DNA of 64,000 nucleotides from Vibrio gallicus. Lineage in GTDB: Bacteria > Pseudomonadota > Gammaproteobacteria > Enterobacterales > Vibrionaceae. Every line of letters starts with the position of its first letter. The stretch's first letter is position 1. Positions 9,799-21,300 of this stretch are shown here, in pieces. The DNA lies in the NCBI RefSeq assembly GCF_024346875.1, contig NZ_AP024871.1, positions 868,001 to 932,000 on the forward strand. The letters are read 5' to 3'. The notes under the pieces were generated by a model. The model ran no database searches, was not told the DNA's origin, and saw nothing but the letters and a program-made list of their open reading frames with translations. The translations under genes and the position numbers were made by a program.

Positions 9799-9850
9799 TT
9801 GTCAATCTTGCATATACTTCAGTATTAACGATGTACGACGTATCTGAAGT
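9799..9850 (+). promoter_or_regulatory. Candidate promoter and inverted repeat before the tolC-like gene
   Basis: TTGTCA (9799-9804) and TATTAA (9823-9828) are separated by 18 bases and form a plausible sigma-70 promoter. A 7-base inverted repeat flanks and overlaps the -10: ACTTCAG at 9816-9822 and CTGAAGT at 9844-9850, with 21 bases between. This could be an operator for the secretion cluster. Nothing else definite was seen in the 386-base gap 9527-9912. Confidence 0.35.
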
Positions 9851-9912
9851 TAATGCGTTGAGGTGATGTTTTTCATGGACGAATAAACGAACTTAATCAC
9901 AAGGGATGAATA

Positions 9913-11307
9913 ATGGTTAGGAAACTCCTCAGCTCACTTATATTGAGTTCGGTGACTTCTGTAGTCAGTGCGGAAAACCTGCTCGATATCTACCAGCAAG
10001 CATTAGAGTATGATCCAATATATCGCGCTGGAATTGCGCAGCATGATGCTGACAGTGAAATATATGATCAAGCACTATCGGTGCTGTTGCCGACCCTTGA
10101 CCTAGAATTGAGCCATACTCAAACCTATCAGAAGATCCTCGATTCTGATAATCCGGTGTATACCAATGTAGGGTCAGATAATTACCCTACCAATGAATTG
10201 AACCTCTCCCTTACCCAATCTATCTATAGCTTTAGTAACTGGGCGTATTACTCGCAGGCAAAACAAGAAGTAAAGCGGGTTGCAGCGGAGCTTGAAGATG
10301 TACGTCAAGAATTGATTCTACGAGTTGCAAAGTCCTATTTTACTGTCCTTAAAAAGCGCGATACTTATTTGGGTATTGATGCTGAGGTTAACTCTCTAGA
10401 GAAACACTTTGAACGGGTTCAAACTCAAGCAAAGAATGGTCTGGCGCGTAAGACCGATGTAATTGATTCGGAAGCGAGATTATTACAAGCTCAGGCTCGT
10501 CAAATTGAGATTGGTAACGCCTTGCGCGATGCCTTACAAGGCTTATATGAACTGACCGGAAGAGTACCATCCAGTATGGCGACCTTAGGCGAAGAGCTTG
10601 CTCTAGTAAGACCGGATCCGTTTGAGGTTGAGACTTGGATTAACAACGCGCAAAAAAATAACCCTTCTCTTTTAGCAAAGCAAGAAACCCTTGAAGCCGC
10701 TCGTCATGATATCCGCAGTCAAAAAGGCGGACACTATCCAGAGCTAGATCTTGTCGCATCTTACAATCGCTCTGAGACGGATGGTTCGTTATTTGGTGGT
10801 GGTAGTGAGATTGAAACCGCCGATGTCATGATCCGCTTGAAGGTGCCTATTTATGCTGGGGGTTCAGTTTCCTCGCGCGTTCGTGAAAAAGAGAGTTTGT
10901 ATCACAAGTCTCGCAATGAACTAGAAAATACATGGCGTAAAACCTCTCGTGAAACGCGGGCTGCATTTACCGGAGTTACCAGTTCTATTAGCAAAGTTGA
11001 GGCGCTGAAGAAATCCGTAGAAGCCTATGGTTCAGCGGTAGAGTTTAAGCAGCAGTCGTTTGATTCCGGTGTAACAACCAGTGTTACCGTGCTTGATGCG
11101 GTGCGAGATCTTTTTATTGCTCAAACCGAATATTCAGCTGCCCGCTATGACTACTTGTACAACAATCTACGCCTAAAGCGTGCGGTGGGCACGTTAACTG
11201 AGTTCGATCTCAATCAGATCAACAACACATTACAGGGCCAAGAGGTATCCACCGATTTGAGAGTGTTAGACGAGGACCTAGAGTTGTCTAAGGTTGTTAT
11301 TTACTAG
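9913..11307 (+). CDS. TolC-family outer-membrane channel protein
   Basis: The 464-aa protein has an Sec signal peptide (cleavage probably after SVVSA, residue 20), then two OEP/TolC repeats rich in long helices. NLLDIYQQALEYDPIYRAG is the classic TolC first helix, and YAGGSVSSRVREKESLYH begins the second repeat. It should form the outer-membrane duct with alpha-helical periplasmic barrel. AAGGGATGAATA precedes ATG 9913. It heads the 33-kb cluster with three HlyD-like adaptors and the giant protein, so it is probably the dedicated exit channel rather than the housekeeping TolC. The C-terminal tail after the second repeat is short and acidic. Confidence 0.92.
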   Translation: MVRKLLSSLILSSVTSVVSAENLLDIYQQALEYDPIYRAGIAQHDADSEIYDQALSVLLPTLDLELSHTQTYQKILDSDNPVYTNVGSDNYPTNELNLSLTQSIYSFSNWAYYSQAKQEVKRVAAELEDVRQELILRVAKSYFTVLKKRDTYLGIDAEVNSLEKHFERVQTQAKNGLARKTDVIDSEARLLQAQARQIEIGNALRDALQGLYELTGRVPSSMATLGEELALVRPDPFEVETWINNAQKNNPSLLAKQETLEAARHDIRSQKGGHYPELDLVASYNRSETDGSLFGGGSEIETADVMIRLKVPIYAGGSVSSRVREKESLYHKSRNELENTWRKTSRETRAAFTGVTSSISKVEALKKSVEAYGSAVEFKQQSFDSGVTTSVTVLDAVRDLFIAQTEYSAARYDYLYNNLRLKRAVGTLTEFDLNQINNTLQGQEVSTDLRVLDEDLELSKVVIY

Positions 11308-11419
11308 GAGTCATTGGCCTAGGTTGAAGCTTAGGCTGGATATGTATACCGATATTTTTGCATCAATGTTTCGATGTTACTTAACCAAGAAGTCATTTAA
11401 GGATGAAAAGGAGTTCGAT

Positions 11420-12172
11420 GTGACTACACAACTATTAATCTACGGTCAGGTAGAGGCTGTAAATAAGAAGCGTCATCAAGAGTGGTCTGTTAAGGCTGAA
11501 AATAATTACGATTTTGCTAAAAAAGTAAACTCTGTGCCTTTAATGGCGGCTGAGTTTCCTCATGCGGCGCAAGACTATTCTATTGTGTTTGCTGGTGAGG
11601 GAGACCAAGTACTGCCTGTGGTGGTCATGGGAATTAAGCAAGATGAGAATCTATACGTTAATGACCAAGGGCAATGGGTAGCCAAATATGTACCTGCTTT
11701 TGTAAGGCGTTACCCATTTGTATTTGCAAGTACTGATGAGGGTAAAACGCTGACTCTGTGTATTGATGAGTCTTATTCGGGTTGCAACCAAGAAAACCGA
11801 GGTGAGCGCCTATTTGATGCGGAAGGTGAGCAGACACAATATCTAGAAAAAGTATTGAGCTTTTTGCAAGATTATCAGAATCATTATCAACGCACGCGTG
11901 CATTTTGTGACAAGTTGGTTGAACTGGATTTATTTGAGGATATGGGGGCGAAGTTTACTCTGCCAAGTGGAGAAGAGCGCACCTTGACTGGTTTTAAGGT
12001 CATTAACAAAGAGAAGCTAAAGGCATTGCAGCAAGAGGATTTGTCGCAATTGTTTGCTAGTGATGGCCTTGAGCTAATTTATCTTCACCTGCATTCGCTG
12101 CGTAATCTAAACAAGATGTTGCAGGGTGCAACCCAAGCAACAAGTGCTGATGAACATGGAAATGTTCATTAA
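11420..12172 (+). CDS. SapC-family protein
   Basis: The 250-aa cytoplasmic-looking protein (no signal peptide or membrane span) matches the SapC family (Pfam PF07277 as I recall). Landmarks are AEFPHAAQDYSIVFAG, NLYVNDQGQWVAKYVPAF followed by VRRYPFVFA (about residues 76-103), a CIDESYSG strand, ERLFDAEGEQ, and a C-terminal LHLHSLRNLNKM helix. The frame is open back to a TTG at 11294 and ATGs at 11342 and 11366. GTG 11420 is preceded by a perfect AAGGAG six bases away and starts where the family begins. The family name comes from the Campylobacter fetus S-layer secretion locus, which fits its place between tolC and a giant surface protein. Its biochemical role is unknown. Confidence 0.85.
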   Translation: MTTQLLIYGQVEAVNKKRHQEWSVKAENNYDFAKKVNSVPLMAAEFPHAAQDYSIVFAGEGDQVLPVVVMGIKQDENLYVNDQGQWVAKYVPAFVRRYPFVFASTDEGKTLTLCIDESYSGCNQENRGERLFDAEGEQTQYLEKVLSFLQDYQNHYQRTRAFCDKLVELDLFEDMGAKFTLPSGEERTLTGFKVINKEKLKALQQEDLSQLFASDGLELIYLHLHSLRNLNKMLQGATQATSADEHGNVH

Positions 12173-12217
12173 ACAGAACCTAGTGGAGTGGATGCTCCCT
12201 TGTGCAATAAATGGATA

Positions 12218-12250
12218 GCACAGCCTTAGGGCTGTGCATTTTTGCTTTTT
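12218..12250 (+). terminator. Intrinsic terminator between sapC-like and giant genes
   Basis: GCACAGCC-TTAG-GGCTGTGC forms a perfect GC-rich 8-bp stem with a tetraloop, followed by ATTTTTGCTTTTT. It lies 68 bases before the giant gene's start. It should stop much transcription from the tolC/sapC promoter, so the giant gene needs read-through, antitermination or a promoter in 12251-12318, where I see no strong -35/-10 pair. Confidence 0.85.
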
Positions 12251-12318
12251 AGTAGTCCAAAAAGCCACAAAATTAATAGGGTTATCTGGTGCCGCAGAGC
12301 CCTAGGAAGGTTAGAGTT

Positions 12319-15300
12319 ATGGATAGACAACTGCGCGCTGTAAAGGCATCGAATAAATCAACTATGATGCCGCGTCTGTCAAGCTTGATGACAGAAATCA
12401 ATCATGCCATTCAGTCTTCTCGCTTGGGGCTCACACCTGCCCAGCATAATACCTTTGCTATTGAACAGTTAGAGCCTCGTTTGTTGCTTTCAGCTGATCC
12501 ATTAGCAGCACTGGTTGCCAGTGGTAACGATGTTACCTTGCAAGTGGTCGAAAAAGAGCCTAATGAGCAGTATATCCAACTTATCAATAATGAAGACAAT
12601 GGCGCACTACTTGCTGAGCGTAAGCTCGACAGTATCGGTGCAGCCAGTGTTATTACGGTCACCGGCACAGACCAAGATGACAGTTTTACGGTTGATCAGT
12701 CTTTCCTTGACCTTGGAGAGAGCAACTTTATTGTCCAGTTTGACGGCGGTGAGGGCGCAGACACCGTTGCAACAGGTAGCTCGGTAGTAACCAGTAACTG
12801 GCAGGTTAATGGAGAAAATGAAGGCAACCTTGGTGATAACGGTTCGGTAGAGTTTTTAAATACTGAATATATCGAAGCGACCCAAAGTGATGATTCTATT
12901 CATGTACTAGCGGCGCTAAATAACAGCTATAACTGGCAAATTACAGGCGATGGGGCTGGTGATCTATCAATCCTTGAAGATGCGGTAGGTGGCCTGTTAG
13001 ACACAGCATCTAGTACGACCATTGGCTTTAGTGGTTTTGATGAGCTTGGCGGTAGTGGTAGTGATTATCTGGACTACAGTAGCGCCAGTTCTGGGGTTAG
13101 TGTCGATCTTGAACAAGAATTAGTGACAGGTTTTGCCAGTGTGACTGGTATGAGTACGGTGATTGGCTCAGATTACGCAGATACCTTTATTGGCGATACA
13201 AATGACAACCTTTTTGTCGTTGGATTTGGTGACTCTGTTGATGGGTTTGGCGGCTTTGATAGCGTGTTGTTTCAAGAATCAAGCGCTGGTGGCATTGATA
13301 TCAAGCTCGGCATTGATAGTGATAACGATGCCGTTGATTATATCTATCAAGGTGGTAGTTGGGATGGAACCACTTTTACCGAGACCGTAGACCAAACAGT
13401 ATCCATTGTTGATGTTGCGCTTTTGGCCGCAGAAGGCGGCAGTGGTGATAATTACTTTGATTTTTCCGCCTCAGAGCTAGATGTTCACCTATTTGGCGGC
13501 GCTGGTGATGATGAGCTTATTGGCGGTCTGGGAGATGATATATTTATTGCTGGAGCGGGCGATGATAGTGTCGATGGCAACGGAGGCACTGATGAGCTCA
13601 TTGCCGCACGCGCCGCAGATTTCGTGATTGATGGCGACATAATCAAGGTAAATGACAATGAGTCAGATACCTTGTCAGATATTGAATCTATCTATATCAA
13701 GGCGCTTTCTAACGATGATGATGTTGATGGTTATACATTAGATGCACGCCTAGCCAATGATTACGATATCACCCTTGAAGGTAGTGAGTTAAGTGACACC
13801 ATCTATGCATCCGAATTTGGCGATACACTGATTGGGCTTGGTGGGGCAGATACTATTACCGCAGGTGGCGGTGTTGATACCGTACAAGAAATCTTTGCTG
13901 GACGAGCCAGTATTGCAGTCTCAGGAATAAACTATTCGCTAGATCTTTCTCATGGATTTAATGATGTTATCAATATCACCCTACCAACGATAACCAGCGG
14001 CTCAGGCTATACCTTAAGCATTGATGTTAATAGTGAAACCCTAGTTACCGATGAGTTAGCATGGGATGCCCGTGCGCGCGATATATCTCGCGCTATCGAA
14101 AAGGCCCTTGACCTTGCCTATGGACAGCTGATCGTTACCGCAGAAAGTGATGGCTGGAGCATTGAATTCGGAGGGCTGTATTCTGGACAACCGATGGTTG
14201 GACTTATCTCAGCCAGTAATGGGGCTACTGCACTTATATCTCAAGCGGGGACAAAAGTACTCGATACCTTAGTTGGCTTTGATGGAGCAGATTATATTGG
14301 CCTTGAAGGCAGCGTTGGGGCTGATGATGTCGACCTATCTGCTTTTGCCGGTAATAGTACTATTTCAACGCTACAAGGCAGCGATATTATTCGCGGCGCG
14401 CAAGGCATTAATATTGTAGATAGTGGTGCGGGTGACGACTTTATCTATGTGACAGGTGAGTCAGATGACATTGTGGATGCAGGTGAAGGGGAAGATACCC
14501 TAATTGCAGATATGAGTAGCAATACTGGCGTGGCACATAGCTTTGAATTAAACAATGACCAGTTGATCACAGACCTGGCGACTATCAGCCTGCTTGGCAT
14601 TGAAAGTGCAGAGTTGATTGGCGCCGATGGCGATGACGATTTTAACGCCACAGATTTCCATGGATTATCTGAATCAACCGATATTAACCTTATTGATGGC
14701 TGGACTGATCTGAGTGAGTTTTCGCTTATCTTCGCTCTTGATGACGACACTACCGTTGTTGAAGTTGATACCCAAACCGCTCAAACATTGGAAGACCTAA
14801 TTGCGCTTATTAATTTAGCCGACAGTCGTGAAAGTGGCGCTATGTTTGCGTCGTTTGAGCAAGGCTCTGCGCAACTTTCGATTTCAGGTATCTCTTCTTT
14901 TGGTGTTGCGGGTAGTGACGCTTCACTTCTTAACGTGCTTGGTCTTGATGGCAGCTCGGTGACCAATTCAGTTGTTACTGGTGTCAGCCTTGGTTTAGTT
15001 GCATCTGCACAATTGACCACTCAGCGAGGTAATGGAGGCAGTGATACCTTTGTTGGCTCTATGGGCATTGACTTTTTTACAGTTGATGATGATGACACCT
15101 CAGTTAAGGGGTTGACCGGTTATGATACGGTTTCTGGGGCAACCACTAGCACCCATACCCAACTGGATGTAACCGATAGCTCCTTGGCTTGGAAGGGGGA
15201 TACTCAAACTGACAAAAGTGTGTCTATAGAAGATATTGAACATGCGATGTTAAGTGCCACCACTGGCGCAACTATACTTGATGCCTCTACTGCCACCATT

Positions 15301-18300
15301 GATGTGAGCTTAGATGCCGCTCAAACTAATTCTGAGCTCAAAGGTGGTTTAGGAACCAATGAATTTAGAATTGACTTAGATTCACGTACGGTTACCGATA
15401 TTGTGAATGTTACTGTGGCTGATTTAGCGGCCAGTAATGACATTGTATTTTATGGTGGCAGTGGTGTCTTTGATGTCAGTGATTTCGACTTTGCCAATAT
15501 TAGTGGTGATAACTTTGCATTGGTAAGTGAATCAGAAGGCAATCTTACCATCGACAGTAACGTATCTATTGTCGGTCAGTCGATTAAGTTTGAGGCCGGT
15601 GGCACTATCACGGTTAAGGCAAATGTTGTCACCAACGACCTTAGTGACAGCGCTGGTGATATTGGGTTCTATGCACGCCATATTGTGATTGAAGATGGCG
15701 TAAATATCTCGGCTAAAGGGCTTTCTATCGGCCAAAATGGAGATATTGATATATTCGCTTCGGACTCTCGCAATAAGATAAAAGGCCTAGGCTTTTATAA
15801 TTATGACGATGTAGGTGCCAGTATCTCTATTGGTGCTGTTAGCATCGAAGGGCGAGATATAGCGATTGTCGCCTTTGCTGAAACCAATCCCGATAGCCCA
15901 GTCAATTATGGTGGTGATTCCCTAGAGTCTGATGAACTGAGTATCAAAGATTTCAAGGCTGAGCTTGAGAATTTTGCTCTGTTCTTCGGCTACTCGCGCT
16001 CTAAAGTCGATACCACTATCACTATCGATGAAAATGCAACTATCACGGGTGATAACGTCACCATTGAATCGCGCTCCATTGCGCGTGTCACCTCTGAGCC
16101 GTTAGGCATCTTATTCTCGGTAGCAATAGGTAGTATCCGCTCGGATGCGAATATCGAAATGAATGGTACGATTGTCGCACAAGGCGACGTTGTCATTTCA
16201 TCTAAGGTTGAGAACTACTTGAAGGTAGCCGCTGAACCGTATTATGGATTTAAGGGCTTTGCTGCCAGTGTCGCGGTAGGGATCTTAGAGAGTGATTCCA
16301 CCACCTTAGTATCAGAAACAGCAAATATTATTGGGCAGGGTAACCTTGATGTATCAGCCTACACCTCAGATTTCACCTATGTTGGCTCACTTAGTGATGC
16401 CGGCGATAAAGGTAAACTTGCCGCCAGTGTTGCGGTACATATAGAGCATGGCGACACCAATGCGACATTAGCGGGTGATATTATTATTGCTGGTAATGTG
16501 GATGTTAACGCCGAGCACAACCAAGGTCGTGTGGATGGCGTTTGGGGAACCGAAGTCGAAGCAATAGTTGACCGCGTGCCAAGCATCGTTGATAACTTCA
16601 AAGACAAATACAAACAGAAGGCGGCTGATAAACTATCTAAGGTGGGATTACCAAATTGGATAACCAAGCGTGTTGCGCCATCTGATCGCTTAAAGCCGAC
16701 CAAATTTACCTTAGGCATTGCCTTTGGTTATGCCGATGATACCAATAATGCCAATGCCTTGATTGGACTTGCCGATAAAAGCAGTGATATTCAGGTAGGT
16801 GGTTCTTTAGAGCAGACCGCTTCTGTTGATAGTAGACAGCTTACCAGTGTTGCCTCAACCTCAAGTTCGGTCTCACAGATGTCACAGCTGGCGGGCTCTA
16901 CAGGCACCAAGAGCGAGTTTAAGCAAGTTCCATTTGGCGGCGCTGTATCAGTAATGATTGCTGATATGGACAATAACGCCAATGCCATACTGCAAGGCAA
17001 TACCAAATTAGATGTTCTGGATAAATTCACCCTTGATTCACAAACCCAAAACCTAACCGGTTTAATCAGTCCAGATACCACCTTTAAGTATGTAAAACCT
17101 GATTTTATTCAGCCAGATCAAATAGATACAGATTATAGTATCGAGCCTGATGATTTGGTGGGCTTTCACTATAAAGATTATCAGTGGCAGCAAGACAGTG
17201 AGTCTAAACAGCCTGATATTGGTTATTTGGGAGCCGTGTATAAATACATAGGTAGTGACCCTGTGACGCTGCGTTTATCACAAGCTGATTTTAGTGATCC
17301 GACACAATGGCAACTGCTTGGTGACAAGGTGACTAGCCTACCAAGTCAATTACTTGGTGGTGACTCTGACCTTTATCTTATTGATAACACCGTTAAGGCT
17401 GAAGCCGCCGGCGCTAAGGTTTCGATTGGGCTTAACTTTGGTTACCTCAATGTTGAACAAAACGCCAATGCAAAGGTTTTGGGTAGTGTACAACTCAACC
17501 AGAGAACAGCACTGGAAAATACCTATGATGAAGGCGTAGATAAGGGTTATTACGATATTGTCGAGGGCTTCCTTGGCACCTTACTGGTGAGTGACAGAGA
17601 TGTTGCAGTGACATCCAATACCATTAATCAGCAGGTCGATTATGTGGGGTTATTAACCGCGACCAACTCCAATATTCCAATTCTGAAAACCATTTATGAA
17701 AAATCGGGTCAATCTGAATCGCTAAATGGTGCAGGTGTCAGTGTATATATCAATAGCGTAACGGTGAACAGTACCGCGATTATTGAAGATGGTGCGCAAG
17801 TTTATGCTGACAACCTAAAGCTAGATGCAGACTCAAATGTATTTGCGATTAACTTAGGTTATTCAGCGGGTTATGGTAAAGGTACCCTAGGGATATCTGG
17901 GTTATTTATTAATAATATCATCGATAGCAATGCCCATGCGCAGGTTGAATCTGGGGTTGATCTGATGGTGGGTACGCGTATCAGTAACCCTGATGGGGCT
18001 GAGCGTTTAAGCGTTACCGCAGATAATCGCGTCGATATTATTACCTTTGCCGGTGGTGGTGCTTCAGGCGGTGCGATTGGGGTTGGCGCCTCTTCGATAG
18101 TAAACATTATTGATAAGGTTACCAAGGCTGAGATTGGTAGCCGTGATGCCATTACTCGCAGCGGCAACGTGGATGTTAATGGTGATGTGAAGGTTGCCGC
18201 AAGTAGTGATGGTTTTGTAATAGGGTCGGCAATTAGTGCCGCTTGGGCAACGGGTAAGGTGGCGCCATCAGGTGGTGATACGCCAAAAACCAACAATAGC

Positions 18301-21300
18301 TCTTATGGTATCTCGGTATCTGGTGCCTTCATCTTTAATATCGTAGACCATACGACCTCAGCGGCGATATACAATCTAAACAGTCTTAATGCGGATGCTC
18401 TTACTCTAAATGCGACCGATAATGCAGGAGTCTTTGCTTTCCCTATTGCTTATTCCAGCTCTGAGGCGCAAAAATTCGCGTTGGCAGCAGCAGGTATTGG
18501 TCTGCGCAATGATGTGGATGTAGATATTGATGCCGGCATTTCTGGAATTAACCTCTTAACCCTAGACAGCCTAGATATTGATGCGAATAACAACACTACG
18601 GTGGTCACAGCTTCAGTGTCGGCAGCCTTGTCAGGGGTAGCAGATACGCCACCAAGTTCTAATAGTAGCAGCATTGCAATCACTGGGAATGTATCAATCA
18701 ATAACGTTACCAACGATATTGATGCCTTCCTCACCGATATCACTTCGGCCTCTATCAATGGCAAAAATAGTAATGGTTTTGCACTCGATATTGAGGCAAA
18801 AGATGGTTCAGAAATCTATGCGGTTGCACTTGGGGTGGCATACGCAGGCAGCGGTACGGTTGCGGTTACCTATGCGGAAAATAATATTGATAGTGACATT
18901 GACGCCCTGATTAGCAATGTAGATATGGATGTTGCAACTGGCGCGGTACGTCATCAAGCTAATAGTGAAGCGGACATCTTATCGGTTGCGATTGGTGCGG
19001 GTGTAAGTAAAGAAACCTCGCCTAATTTTGATACCAAAGTCGGGTTATCGGTTGCGGCTGCAGTAAGCTATAACAAGGTGCGGATGAATACCCGCTCGCG
19101 AGTGGAAGACAGCTTGATTACCTTGCCAGGTGAGGATTTAGCCACCTCGCGAATGGATGTAAAAGCACATAACGAAACCGATATTATTGGGGTGGTAGTT
19201 GCCCCATCTATCGGACTGCAAAGCGGTGGTAAAACCACGATTACCCTATCAGGTAGTGGTGCTTCAGTACAAAATGAGGTGTATGGCGATACCATTGCTC
19301 AAGTCGATGGTTCGAGTATCGACCAATTTGCTAGTGGTGGCGTTAAATCTACAGCAGATAACGGTCTGTATGTTCGTGCTGACGCCGATGGCGATATTAG
19401 TGCAACCGTAATCTCGGCTTCGATTGCTTGGGCTGGAGCAACCACTGGCACAGGAGTGTCTGGCGGGATCGGTGTAGCGCTAGCAGAGAACTATATTGGT
19501 GATGACAACGGCAAGGCTAACGCAATTAGCGCCATTATTAGCGATTCCAGTGTCGATCTTAGCGGGGCGGTTGATACGTTTGCACAAAGCAAACAAGAGA
19601 TTACCTCGGTGGTGGTGGCCGCATCGGTTGCGCTTGCCAACTCTAATGATGGGGTGGCTGGCGCGTTATCAGGGGTTGGAGCGACCACTGATAACTCAGT
19701 TATGATAGATACCACCTCTGGCATTACAGCTATAGAAGCTAATCACATCATTAAAGCCGACTCTATATCGGTAGAAGCAAAAGATACGAGCAACATTACC
19801 AGTGCAGTAGTTGGGGCATCCATTGCAGGAACCTTCTCTGCTTCTTCTGGGGCGGTCAGCTTGAGTATCGGTGTGGCGTTGGCAAGCAACGATATTGATA
19901 ATGACACCATTGCATTGATTGATAATGTAGATCTCGGGGCATCGGATGATCGAACGGGTGACGTTTCAGTTATTTCGACCACTAACGCGACAATTACCGC
20001 AACCTCAGTGGCTACCTCTTTTGCCCTTGGCTGGGGTTCAGGCACTATCACTGCCAGTGGCGCGGGTGCGAATGCGGTAAATTCAATTACTGGCACTACC
20101 AAGGCATCGTTGGCAAATAGCCAAGTTTACAGCTCAGGTAATGTAACTGTAAGTGCAAGCAATACCGCTAAGATCAAAGCTGAAATTGCCGCGGTTTCGA
20201 TTGCCGGCGCCGGTGGTACTAACGGCGGCTTGGGTGTATCGATAGGTGGGGCAGAGACTGAAAATAGTATTGGTAACTCTGGTGATCGTCTTGGTGTTAT
20301 CGCCAATGTGATTGATTCCGATATTGATACCACTGCAAATATTTCGATTACCTCAACTGCTGATCTAGATATTGATGCAGGGGTCGGTGCAGGTTCTATG
20401 GCTATCGCCGCAGGTGGTAGTGGTGCAGGGATTGCAGCTTCAGGTTCTGGGGTCGGGGCGCTTAACCAAATATATGCAGATGTTGATGCCTATGTCGACA
20501 ACAGCTCGGCGGGGGGACAAACATTAAAAGCAGCATCGCTTACTCTCAATGCGAGTAATGTCTCAGATATTGACGCGGATGCGGCAGCGGCAACGATAGC
20601 CGCTGGATTTGGCTCTGGTGGTGCGGTTGCAATTACCGTTGGAGTCGCGCTTGCACGCAATGAGGTAGATAACAATACCCGTGCCTTTGTGGCGGGTGCA
20701 GATGTGGTTCTAGGAACTGGCGCAATCGACATTGATGCGACTACCGATAATACCATTGACTCGTTATCTATCGCCGCTTCGCTAGGGGTAGCCTTTGGTG
20801 CTGGTGGTGGAATTGCGGTATCGGGCGCCGGTGCCAACTCTATGAATAGCATCAATGGCGATACACTGGCTTATCTTGATGGTGCGGATATACAAAGTGC
20901 TGGCGCGGTGAGTATTGATGCTGAGAATATCTCAGACATAACTGCAACAGTGGCATCAGTATCGGTATCTGGAGGGGGTGGCTCCGGCGGTGGCGTTGGG
21001 GTATCAATTGGTGCGTCCGTATCTGAAAATGAAATAGGCACATCCGATAACGCCCTTAAAGTGTCATCGTACATTCAAGACTCTAGCCTTGATGCCTCTG
21101 GCGCTCTGGCGGTTACCGCAAATGCTCAAATGACAATTTTTGCAGGTGTAGGCGCAGGTGGCATGGCAGTTGCTGGCGGTGCTGGTGGTGGTCTTGCTGC
21201 GGCCGGTTCTGGGGTAGTAACGACCAATGATGTATACGCGATGGTTGATAGCTATATTGATAATTCTAATGCAAGTAGTGCGACTATTGATGCGCTGAGT

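Noticed and set aside
11294..11419. Extended N-terminus of the SapC-family protein from TTG 11294
   Set aside because: The extension overlaps the end of the tolC-like gene and has no ribosome-binding site or family similarity; GTG 11420 has a perfect AAGGAG.
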